Shown here: positions 46,882-56,754 of the stretch, piece by piece | How positions within the stretch are numbered: position 1 is the first letter of the stretch | How the letters are laid out: every line of letters begins with the position of its first letter | Origin: Annulohypoxylon bovei var. microspora | Lineage: Eukaryota > Ascomycota > Sordariomycetes > Xylariales > Hypoxylaceae | NCBI GenBank assembly: GCA_022836615.1 | Contig: MU405272.1 | Span: 1 to 64,000, forward strand | Length of the DNA: 64,000 nucleotides | Direction of reading: 5' to 3' | Notes under the pieces: generated by a model | Told to the model about the DNA's origin: nothing | Seen by the model: only the letters and a program-made list of their open reading frames with translations | Databases searched by the model: none | Position numbers and translations under genes: made by a program

Positions 46882-49004
46882 ATGTCTAGTAGACTTGCGA
46901 GGGGATTGAGGCTCATAGCCCTTCCAACCACAATTGCCGCGGTCGGTGGTGGTGCCCTTCTTTATACCTACCGTCCCCGAAATATCCCCGGTTTCGAAGG
47001 AGCCGCCGTTCCTCCACCTATCTACGGCGCAGATGGCACATTTAAACTTCCACGGTTTCCGAAGGTGAAATCGCGCGACGAGCAGATTGCCGATTTAAAA
47101 AAGAGCAATGCAGAAGACCAAGAATATGATATGCTCGTCATTGGCGGTGGAGCTACTGGAGCTGGTGTTGCCTTAGACGCTGTTACCCGAGGCCTTAAAG
47201 TAGCAGTTGTTGAGCGAGACGACTTCAGCAGCGGCACCAGTAGTAAAAGTACTAAGCTCGTGCACGGCGGTGTCAGGTATTTGGAGAAGGCCGTATGGAA
47301 CTTGGACTACAGCCAGTACCAATTGGTCAAAGAGGCCCTCAAGGAACGGAAATATTTCTTGCAGACCGCTCCCCACCTGAGCTCGTGGCTACCTATTATG
47401 CTACCGTTGGACAAATGGTGGAAGGCGCCGTATTACTGGGCCGGTACTAAGTTCTATGATTTTCTCGCCGGCAGTGAAGGTATCGAGAGTTCCTACTTCT
47501 TGACCAGGAGTAAGGCACTCGATGCATTTCCTATGCTAAAACAAACGGACCTCGTTGGTGCTCTGGTATACTACGATGGCGCTCATAACGACTCAAGAAT
47601 GAACGTCTCGATTGCTATGACTGCGGCGGTATATGGAGCTACTATATTAAACCACGCAGAGGTGACTGGGCTAATCAAAAATGACAAGGGCAAGCTTTCT
47701 GGTGCTCAGGTGAAGGATGTGATTGCAGAGCGCAATGGTAAGAAATCTGAACCGATTACTGTCAAGGCTAAGTGTATCGTCAATTGTACCGGCCCATTCA
47801 CCGACTCGATACGGAAACTTGATGACCAGAACTGCAAGGAAATTGTTGCGCCAGCTTCCGGTGTCCATGTCATCTTACCGGGTTACTACAGCCCTTCAAA
47901 TATGGGTTTGATTGATCCATCGACGTCGGATGGTCGAGTCATCTTCTTCCTACCGTGGCAAGGAAATACGATCGCAGGCACAACTGACGAGCCTACAAAT
48001 ATCTCCCCAAATCCACTACCAGATGAGAAGTCGATTCAGTGGATTTTGAACGAAGTTAGCCACTATTTATCTCCGGATATCAGTGTCCGCCGTGGTGATG
48101 TGCTTGCAGCCTGGTCCGGCATTCGCCCCCTCGTCAAAGATCCTAAGGCCAAGAACACAGAGTCCCTCGTTCGCAATCATCTCGTCGACATTTCTGATTC
48201 CGGTCTCGTCACATGTGCGGGTGGAAAATGGACGACATACAGACAAATGGCAGAGGACTGTGTGGATGAAGCGGTTAAGGAATTTAATCTCCCCACCAAG
48301 CCTTTCATTAACGCCCCACGAGTAAGCGGAACCGAAGTTGTAGACGATGGTGCAATTCTAAATGGAACTTGCCAAACTCATAACGTCCGGTTGGTCGGTG
48401 CCCATGGCTTCAGCAAGACCCTGTTCATCAACCTTATCCAACATTTCGGCGTCGAAACGGAGGTAGCTAAGCATCTCACCGAGAGCTATGGCGACAGAGC
48501 GTGGACGGTCGCAGCCATGTGTAAGCCAACAGACCAGCGTTTTCCCGCGAGAGGAGAGCGCATCTCTCGTCTCTACCCTTTCGTGGATGGCGAAATCAGA
48601 TACGCCATCACCAACGAATACGCACAGACCCCCGTTGATATATTGGCTCGAAGAACCAGACTGGCCTTCCTAAACGCCCAGGCTGCGCTAGAGTGTCTCC
48701 CCAAGATTATCGATATCATGAGCCAGGAGTTAAAATGGGACCGAGCAAGACAAGAACGGGAATGGAAAGAAAGTATGTACTTCGAACACGTGACCCCTTT
48801 TTCTTATCACTTGAGCATAAAAGAAGAAAAATGCTAATTAAAATCGACATTTTAGCTGTTGCATTCTTGCAGTCAATGGGCTTGCCAGAGCCAATGTTGA
48901 CCGCGACGAGAGCGCAGGTCGAGAAGGGAAAACTCGATTTCAGCTCATCGCTCGAGTACAAAATGTACTCGAGACACGACAAGCCTCCAGTCGCAGAGGA
49001 GTAG
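46882..49004 (+). CDS. GUT2: FAD-dependent glycerol-3-phosphate dehydrogenase, mitochondrial
   Basis: Two exons, 46882-48772 and 48856-49004; 679 residues. The intron (GTATGT...TTTTAG) joins EREWKE-TVAFLQSMG in phase. The enzyme oxidises glycerol 3-phosphate to dihydroxyacetone phosphate and passes electrons to ubiquinone at the inner mitochondrial membrane, for glycerol use and the G3P shuttle. The FAD dinucleotide-binding motif is MLVIGGGATGAG (about 83-94), followed by VVERDDFSSGTSSKSTKLVHGGVRY split over the usual family block. The C-terminal DAO domain (ARRTRLAFLNAQAAL) is present. The N-terminus has a presequence and one hydrophobic segment (about 11-29). Nothing is odd. Confidence 0.96.
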
Positions 49005-50322
49005 TCGATAAAGGAAGGAGAAATCGTATCTGAATGCTCGAATAGATACATATATAATACCTAGAAGAACAAGGGTTGTATAGAAAAATCTCGAGCTGTA
49101 ATCTGAAATCATAGACGGGAATGGATGGACGGGGGCATTTCTGGCGTATTGGTGCTTTTCCCTTTGGCAGGGGGAACATCTTGACGCGCTGATCTACTAT
49201 GTTACTTGAAAATGTCGCTGTTAGCGATTTTATCTAGCTATAGGCGTGGAATGTAGCCTGAATGGGTTTCGATAGTCGACTGGTTAATAATAAAATGACT
49301 ATGAGCCACTTTTCTATGGTGATTTTGCACTTCTAGATGTGGTTGTTCGTACTCACAGGCAAGTAAATTTTATGTAAGAAATATGCTATGCGCGTAAATA
49401 ATGATTTGGTCAAATGAGCTTCACCAATGAAGGCACGCACCTGACTTATATATACACAATATTGACAGCAGTCTCTTGATCACTTGTTTCAACAAGATAC
49501 TAGGTGCAACATGTTCGTAGCATGAATAGCACCATGAAGTAACCAAGTCGAATCAGTGCCTCAATATTAGCAATGTAAAAAGAATGAGTTATGTATCCGC
49601 AGAGGAATGGATATAGCATTACGCACTGCAACTTGCAGTCGTACAAGCATAAGACAGTCAAATCACTACATGGACATATCACGGCGTGGAGAACGTTTAG
49701 GTAGTTTGGCAAGTTTTGCTCATTCGTAATATATACAATGACTCTCAGACTGTATGCACATAGCTCCTCCTCTCAACAACGCTCCGATGATTATGGTATA
49801 TCGACATCAGGTTTCCCTCCCATCGCGCAAAGCCACGCGCCTTATACTGCGTCGTAAAACTTGCGTCAAAAAATAATATCCCGCTCTAAACAATGCAGGT
49901 CATGTAGAGTAAAGAGCCCAAAGTTCTTTCGCTGCCCGTCCACATGCATGTCCAAAACGATGCTGCTAACCCAGACCAATCCAATGTGGCGATGAGCGGA
50001 AATTCGTGTCTTCTAGCAATAGCAAAAATAGTGATATCCAAGCGTTTCGTGAACCCGGTTTGAACGCCTCGCCAAGAAAAAAAATCCATTGGTTCCCAGT
50101 CTATGCCTTTGTTTGTCCCCGTGTATTTTGAATGCTTGCCGCCCAAGGACCCGGTTGCCCGGTTGTCCTAATATTAAACGCCGAATAAATGTTTCCCAAA
50201 ATCATCAATGCCGAGGAAATTTTGTAAGGTCGTCCTCTAGGAGGCCGATACGGTGAATCGATTCATTAATCCAACTCTAGTCGCGATTCGACAACATTAT
50301 TTCTGAATAGACCAAGAAATTC
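49005..50322. other. Convergent intergenic region, GUT2 / RGS locus
   Basis: 1.3 kb between stop codons. A few 60-86-codon frames exist, all without ATG starts or recognisable content (for example 49886-50146, -). No RNA gene or repeat seen. Confidence 0.5.
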
Positions 50323-51117
50323 TTAAAATCCGGAATTCATCCTTCTTCCAGATGCAGACCAGACGCGTTGGAGAAGGCCTCGCTTGCCAACATCGGGTTT
50401 TTGATACTCGAAATGACAGGGACACATGGCTTCAGTGCTGACTCTGTACTTCATCTTGCGGTCGAGCTCTGCTTCCCAGCCATATGCGTCATCGTCCGAG
50501 TTGGCTCGCATGAAGGACTCGGGATCGACAACGGTCACCGATGCGTCATCTTCTTCTTTCCCTCGGCATATACCAAGGTAATTCGAGAAGTCGCTAAGGC
50601 ATGATCGGCTGGTAGTTGCCGATCTGTCTCCATCCCCAACGGTTGTTCCGCACTCGGTACCAATTACTGTCTCAGTATCGGTTTCGAATTCGTGATGTGA
50701 AAGGGGTTCGGGGAGAGGTAGTAAATGTAATGGTGATATAGGTGTAATAAAGCTACATGGTGGTGGCGATAGAAACGGTACGTTTTTCGCTTCAGGCTCT
50801 TCCACCACCTTAGCGGGTATCTTTAAAGGTTTTGGCTTAATGCTACGGCGACGGCCGTAATCACTTGGCCCGATCGTCAACGATCCATTCTCTTCATGTG
50901 CGCGCCCCGCTTTCACGGCCACGCCCCCCTGAGCATCTCCACTAATAGTCTGAGGATAACTGTGTTGTTGTCCGGCAGGCACCCCGAGCGGAATCTGCAT
51001 TCGTTCGCCGGGGTGAGGATCCTCCCAGGACACATTTTCTATTCCAGCAGCTTCCTGTTTCAGTGGTATGGAGCTACTTGTGTTGAACGTAGTAGCAGAT
51101 GCATTAGGTGATGGCAT
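50323..51117 (-). CDS. 264-residue ORF directly downstream of the RGS gene
   Basis: I do not recognise the family. The frame opens right after the RGS stop codon: TGA at 51130-51132, four sense codons, then ATG at 51115-51117. It is in the same reading frame as the RGS ORF. The content is Pro/Ser-rich, with a basic patch (GRRRSIKPKPLKIPAK), a Ser/Thr-rich stretch, and a more ordered-looking end (YGWEAELDRKMKYRVSTEAM, then CPCHFEYQKPD). Twelve bases is too little for a separate fungal gene with its own promoter and leader, unless that promoter sits inside the RGS gene. It may be a readthrough extension, a second exon through an unseen intron, or a separate transcript starting inside the RGS ORF. 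Confidence 0.55.
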   Translation of the reverse strand: MPSPNASATTFNTSSSIPLKQEAAGIENVSWEDPHPGERMQIPLGVPAGQQHSYPQTISGDAQGGVAVKAGRAHEENGSLTIGPSDYGRRRSIKPKPLKIPAKVVEEPEAKNVPFLSPPPCSFITPISPLHLLPLPEPLSHHEFETDTETVIGTECGTTVGDGDRSATTSRSCLSDFSNYLGICRGKEEDDASVTVVDPESFMRANSDDDAYGWEAELDRKMKYRVSTEAMCPCHFEYQKPDVGKRGLLQRVWSASGRRMNSGF

Positions 51118-51129
51118 GGCCTGTAACCC

Positions 51130-52131
51130 TCATAATTGGTTTTGGTGGGCCGATGTTGAACCTGGGCGGCGCGTGGATTTGCTTTTTCGAGTCAATCCCA
51201 ACTTCGCCCCCACCTTCTTCCAACTATGTCCTGAGATCGCTCGTTGCAACGTACTGGGTGAAGTATGATATGTAAAATCTGAGGTAGGAGGTGTAGTAGG
51301 CGGTGTCATAGGCTCGGCCCCTGAAGACGAATGCGGGCTGCTGCTGTCATCGGTCATCATATCAACTTCTACTGTCTCCATTGAGGCGGTTGTTGAACGA
51401 TTACCACCACTATTTCGGCTACCCATGATAAACATCGGGAGATAGGATGCCCTAGGTGATTGACTTGCTTCGTCGCTAGTCGAGACGTCCCTGGGTATTC
51501 GAAGACGCGAACGTCCTTGCCTAGGATCATGAACCTCTTCCTCCATGCGCGTTTCCATCACAGGCGGGAGTACCGATTCGAGAAAGGGCACAAGGACCGA
51601 ATCATTTATCAACTCGCGGACGATCTGAACTGCTTCGTCGAGCTCAGATGGATCAGGTGGGCTTGCTTTGCAGCAGGGTAATTCAAGTAGATAATCGCGA
51701 ACATGTGATGGGAGGTTCACTTCTCGCGGTGCGCAAGGCATGATGTAGGCATCAATGACCTTCCGCCATAACGAACATATTTGTGCTGGACCGTTGGATG
51801 CTTGGCTCTGTATCATCTGATAATATGCTGCCCTGTATCGGTCAGCATCCAGGATAAATTCCAGGGTTTCCAGGCAATGGTTTTGGGACAAGAATGCCAT
51901 GAAGGAGCTTAGCGTCCATGGCGGCGGCGCTGTATTAGAAAGGATATCTGTTAGTGACGGAGGGTTGGAGAATGGCGAACCCGTTCGCGGTATGGCGAGG
52001 CTCGTCGGACGTGATGTGTCCATTGCAGTTTCTTGGTCCCAGTCCTCGAAAAGCGATGGCGGAGGAGACAACTCCGTAGGAGACGGGTTCAAGTAGACTG
52101 GCGAGCTTCCTCGTAATCTAGGCCTTCCCAT
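51130..52131 (-). CDS. RGS-domain protein (regulator of G-protein signalling)
   Basis: Single frame, 333 residues. RGS domains speed GTP hydrolysis by G-alpha subunits, ending signalling from receptors. Here the domain runs from about 68 to 190. It starts PPPWTLSSFMAFLSQNHCLE, matching the helix-1 pattern of short fungal RGS proteins, followed by LEFILDADRYRAAY and later ELINDSVLVPFLESVLP. The C-terminal half is Ser/Pro-rich and basic (WKKVGAKLGLTRKSKSTRR). No DEP or membrane domain is seen, so it is not FlbA-like. The frame ends at TGA 51130 and continues open for another 268 codons beyond that stop. The 5' flank is long and gene-free. Confidence 0.8.
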   Translation of the reverse strand: MGRPRLRGSSPVYLNPSPTELSPPPSLFEDWDQETAMDTSRPTSLAIPRTGSPFSNPPSLTDILSNTAPPPWTLSSFMAFLSQNHCLETLEFILDADRYRAAYYQMIQSQASNGPAQICSLWRKVIDAYIMPCAPREVNLPSHVRDYLLELPCCKASPPDPSELDEAVQIVRELINDSVLVPFLESVLPPVMETRMEEEVHDPRQGRSRLRIPRDVSTSDEASQSPRASYLPMFIMGSRNSGGNRSTTASMETVEVDMMTDDSSSPHSSSGAEPMTPPTTPPTSDFTYHTSPSTLQRAISGHSWKKVGAKLGLTRKSKSTRRPGSTSAHQNQL

Positions 52132-53904
52132 TATTCCTTCTAAATTGTAAAAAAGAACAAGTATCGGGTAATTCGCCTGGCTGTGTAACCCCGAGCAAAC
52201 AGGAGCTCTCGCAGCGAATTTTTAACCCAAAACAAGCTCTGACGCCATACAAAATCGGCGACTTTCCTGTTCGACAGAATCGTTTCGTATCGAGATGGTG
52301 GATTCGCACGAAAAGCTTTCTGTAGACAATCTTCAAGCAGCCTTCATCATATGCAGGCAGCCCGTGTGTTCCAAGATATCAAGTCGTTCCAGCCAATCAG
52401 CGGGTCCTAGTCCTAGCACCACGCGGGTAGGAGCAGAAATGAAGCAAATTTCAAAACACCTGAAGTCAGTCGACCGACCAGCCAGCCAAAATGTTGTGCT
52501 ATTTTGGCCAGCACAGACTGCAGGTGATAGATCAGAGACAACGAAACAGTTGCCAATGGTCTAGAGTGAAAATAAGAGGAAGTTTGCCCGACACTCAACC
52601 TTTTGGATAGTGTCTACGGGACAAACAGATCGGGCCCAAACTGGGAGAGAAACCACGTTTAGGACACGATTAGGTTCAGCTGTCTTGAGGTGAATCTCAA
52701 GATAGAGTTAAGGGATTCCGTTTGCCGGAGAGAGTGACGTATAAGAAGTGGCGAGTTGATGTCAATGGAAAACCTTCCTAGGAGCTACTAAGCGCAGTAT
52801 AGCGGGCAATATAATTTCCAATGTTAGTAACTCGCAATGAACATAGCGGGGAATAGCTTGAATGGCTTTTTTTTTCTCGGCTTTCAAATCGGGATTCCTA
52901 GGCGAAGGCTAATTTGCTAATTTGTAGTCCAAGGGAAGGTTAAAGGTTATCGAGCTTCTAGTAGTTTTCTAGAGCAAAACAGTACAACCAACCCAACAAG
53001 CAACGGCCGTCTCGTTCTACGGCGTACTAGGTACGGCAGTCCGTGTGGAATGAAGGACGAAACAGGAAGATGACGGATGATTCGCAAGGAGGGACCAGGT
53101 CACAGCAGTTGAATCCACCAGACGTAACAGAACGACGAGACTGTGGGTTCACGAAGGAATGACGTTAACAGATGTTTGTGCGGTTGTATAGCTGTAGTTT
53201 TATAAAATTTGAGGCGCTGAGCCGACGTTTGGTGCGATTAATCGTATTAGTAGCAATTGACGTTCGTCTCTATTATTCCTATAGACGATTTCCACGTGAA
53301 TGGCGAATGGTAGCAATGGGCGAGGCCGTGGCGAGTTTTGAATGAACAAAGAAGTTAGTTGGTATGGTGAACGAAGGCTTTCGGGTAAGGGGTTGTTAAT
53401 AATTCAACGGTTGATGAAGGTACGGAATAGACAAGGCGAGACTGAACATTGAATGGAACAACTAGAGACTCGAAACAGAAGGCGGGTGGGAGAGGAAGGA
53501 AGATTAAAGGGAAAAAGGGAGACAAGTACTGGTACCCACCTCTTGGGGGTGATCAAGGTACCCAAGGTACCCAGGAACCTCATGTAGGGCGAATGACCGG
53601 GGCTACCAGGTGGGTCCCCTTTTAACCTCGTCGATTATGGTGGAATTTTTGACTAAGAAGATGGACAAGAGTATACAAGTACATTGTATTGAATGTATAT
53701 CTTTTAGTCTCTCATTGATCTCCAGCAGCTCCAGTTAACCAGGTTAACTACCTAAGGTTAGCATTCGAGGTAATTGTTCTTATTCACGATTTCTGATTTC
53801 TGATTTATATCCCGAAGAAAATGGTACTTCTTATCAAGGACACAATCAACCAATTCCCGATGACAATTTATTACTCTTCTATTATGTACATACATACTTA
53901 CATA

Positions 53905-53941
53905 CCAGCATCAACCAGCATCAACCAGCATCAACCAGCAT
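53905..53941. repeat. Minisatellite, 10-base unit ACCAGCATCA, nearly 4 copies
   Basis: Four consecutive ACCAGCAT units separated by CA are visible, without mismatch. Non-coding position; likely slippage product. Confidence 0.85.
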
Positions 53942-55261
53942 ACCTATCACATATCCAGCGACCAAAGACCGGGGTATGAGAGGGGGGAACAGAGAGGCAC
54001 TCGGGCTGGGCGAAAGTTGCCAATTTCTCAATGAACCTCTTCGTCCACTCCCTCTTACGTACATGTACCTAAGCCGACTATCGTATCTTCTACACACGAC
54101 GAGACCAATAATAAGGCTACGGGACATACATATTATATGGGAACGTATACCTAGGTGATAGTCCTGCTAGTTCTGGTGCCGCTTTGTCGTAACACTACAC
54201 CTCTCGTTAGGTTTCTGAAGCCTTGCCGTCCTGTCTGCCTGATTCTCTCTACTGCCGTCATCTCTCACCAACGAGATTCTAATATGCGTGTGCACCTTTC
54301 CAGTTGTTCGCCCAGTTCGCTCAATTCGCCCCGGTCGGCTTCAGCCAGGTGGGTAGTGGACTACGTACCGTACTACGTATTGGAGAGTGGCGCGACGCTA
54401 GAAGGGCGCTAGAAGAGGGAGAACCAGTCCCCCCTGTCCAATCAGAAGGAGCTTTCCAATCGCATCCGAGGAATCTCGTTCCTTTGCGGAATAGTCCGTC
54501 ATACCCCTGTCAACATTAGCCGTCCAAGATAAAGCGGCAAGGGATGATAGAAGAATGCTAGAAGCACCTGATATGCGAACAAAGCCAATCAGACGCTCCA
54601 GCTGATTCTGAGTAGTGGGGTTATCAAGCCAGTGGTGGTACCACTAGAAAAATAGGAGGTACCTATCGGGCGAATAAACGCCTACGAAGTACATGGAACA
54701 AACTACACAGGCCTTCTAGAAACATGACCAAGGCAAAGCGCATACGAGAATAATGAATTCGAGTTCGCCACTTAAGTAATAAGTGAGAATTAAGGCTGCG
54801 CACAGCGTTAGGTATCGGCCGGAATGGTGCAATAGAATCTAGAATTAAGGTAAGCATTACTTAGTGTCTTATTCCTCTAGAGCCTCAGGTCTTTTCAAAG
54901 AAGTAAGTGAAGGTTGAAGGTTATGATACATAGAATAATTGAATACTACGATGGCATCATCCCGATTAACGATCACTTTGTAAAACTCATCATTCAAAGC
55001 CCCTGTCCCTCTAACCTACTTTGGAGGTACTTGGTCGGCTTAGTACCTAGACAGTCCTAGAAGCTGTCCTAAGCCTTGAACATCAAGTATCACATTGTGT
55101 ACCATCTTACCGCAGATTATTCTGTATGTCATGCAGATTCCGTCCGTCGCACAAAAACCATGCTCTGGATCATCGCTCGACTATCACGGCAGAGGGAACT
55201 GTAGTATGGTAGCACTTGAATGTTGTCGAACGTTTCGAGAAGATCATATGTAGCATGTTAT

Positions 55262-55292
55262 GTAGTATGTAATATGTAGTATGTATGTATGT
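55262..55292. repeat. Imperfect TATG/TAGTATG microsatellite
   Basis: A run of TAGTATGTAATATGTAGTA continuing as TGTATGTATGTAG. Non-coding. Confidence 0.6.
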
Positions 55293-55675
55293 AGACTGTC
55301 TTATTCATCCATATCAAGCAATGTCTTTTTGCCCCTCCAGTAAAGTGTATGCGCTGCAGCATCTCGTGATTGTCGCGCAATGTGACTGGCTCGGTCGATA
55401 TTATCCTAGATGATTGCGGTATCATCGCCCCCCGATTCTTTATTGGACGCACGCGACCGTTGGGGCCAAGCTTTCTCGGCAGACGCTATTTATATTATGT
55501 TACAAGACTCGGACAGAAGCGTTCGAATATACTATATCATGACGGCTTGATAGGAAGACTCCAAGTTAGCTGATCGATTAATTATCCTTGGTGGGATAGC
55601 TATCTGCCTATCTCCTTCGACTCTCGATATGAATATTGTATCGCTAATAAACGCGCAAACCGCGTAAGTAGCGAA

Positions 55676-55735
55676 TGGTTGATGGATGATGGATGATAGA
55701 TGATGGTTGATGGTTGATGGTTGACGGTCGATGGC
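55676..55735. repeat. GATGGTT/GATGGAT tandem repeat
   Basis: About seven imperfect 7-base units alternate GATGGAT, GATAGAT and GATGGTT. The stretch is open in one minus frame but nothing suggests coding. Confidence 0.75.
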
Positions 55736-55951
55736 ACGTAGATCCCTCTGCCAGTTGGAAGAGAAGGTGCCGGCAGTTGGTGAGCAACACAAGGTAGTAT
55801 CAGTGTCTCGCCTTCGTCCGCCAACCAGTTCGAAACACTATACGGGCGCCGGAACATGAAAGATGCCAGTTTGCATCATTGAACATAAGCGCAGTCCAAA
55901 ACCGTCGTCTCACACCCATCTCCATGGCCATGTTGCTCGGGAAAAGCTTGA

Positions 55952-55987
55952 TGGGTATGGTATGGCGTATGGGTATGGGTATGGGCA
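55952..55987. repeat. TATGGG short tandem repeat
   Basis: Repeated GGTATGG / GTATGGGTATGGG units. Not at a sequence end and not a fungal telomere unit (TTAGGG). Confidence 0.65.
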
Positions 55988-56604
55988 GAGTCGAGATCGG
56001 CCATGCAGGACACAGGCATAGCACATGCCTGAACCGAGACCATTCTCGAAACATCGCCGACCCCGCCGATAGAGGTAAGGACAAAAATCTTAAAAAGACT
56101 AAGGTGTGAGATCAGCTGCTTACGCTGCCATTTTCAGCAAGGCTAGAGGCTTGTCATTGGAGGTTCCTCCACGGAGGGGGTTGTAAGCATTGCTGTATCC
56201 GGAGGCAATACCGGAAGTTGATGACTCCAGCGACGAAGGGTGTCCCGACAGCCTTGCCGGAACGGCATCACGAATATTGATGGTGTTGCATCAGGAGTTA
56301 CATATTCGTCCACTACACCATTTGCATTTGAATGTATGTACATACTGTAGCTTTGCGCTGAGGCTAGGTGAAGACACTTCACTTGCTCAGCCAGGCTGGG
56401 GGCTGAACACAACACAACATCACTTACTCGTCTGAGTAAGTATATAAAACTAGTATTCAAAATACTTAGTAACTCTCTCTTCACCGCAACTTGTTCTCTT
56501 TAAAAAAAGAATATTTCATTTTCATTCAAAGATAACAACTGTCACCCCCTCCAGTCCAGAATAAGTTAACACGCGGAAGCGTAATAACTTGCGACACTGC
56601 GACA

Positions 56605-56754
56605 ATGCCGACCACAACCGCATTCAAGGGGCTTTGGTTCGCGAAGAGCGCAAATTATGACCCCACCATCGATCCCACTTCAATAGATCTTCGCATCGAA
56701 GCAAAAAAAGCAGAAAGCCTTCGCATTGAATACAAGTCTCGAAATGGTTATTAG
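56605..56754 (+). CDS. Candidate small ORF, 49 residues
   Basis: ATG in fair context (GACAATGCC) after a plausible promoter and leader: a TATATAAAA box near 56440, then CT-rich and A-rich sequence. The peptide begins MPTTTAFKGLWFAKSANYD and has a charged helical second half (RIEAKKAESLRIEYKSR). I recognise no family. It may be a true small protein or the first exon of a gene I could not extend. Confidence 0.3.
   Translation: MPTTTAFKGLWFAKSANYDPTIDPTSIDLRIEAKKAESLRIEYKSRNGY

Larger units (their letters stand above)
52132..56604. other. Gene-free region upstream of the RGS gene
   Basis: Contains the RGS promoter/leader and no other supported gene. The purine-rich + strand around 53460-53530 is the pyrimidine-rich side for the minus-strand RGS gene. 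Several GGTACC-containing repeats lie at 53530-53585. Short tandem repeats are listed separately. Base composition is ordinary, with no RIP. Confidence 0.5.

Noticed and set aside
51121..51161. 41-base intron removing the RGS stop codon
   Set aside because: Poor donor GTTCAA, unusually short, and its removal shifts the frame into an early stop.
55950..55990. TATGGG repeats as possible telomeric sequence
   Set aside because: Unit differs from TTAGGG, is short and internal.
56143..56484. 113-codon minus frame
   Set aside because: Starts at GTG, no domain, and crosses a likely promoter of the small plus-strand ORF.
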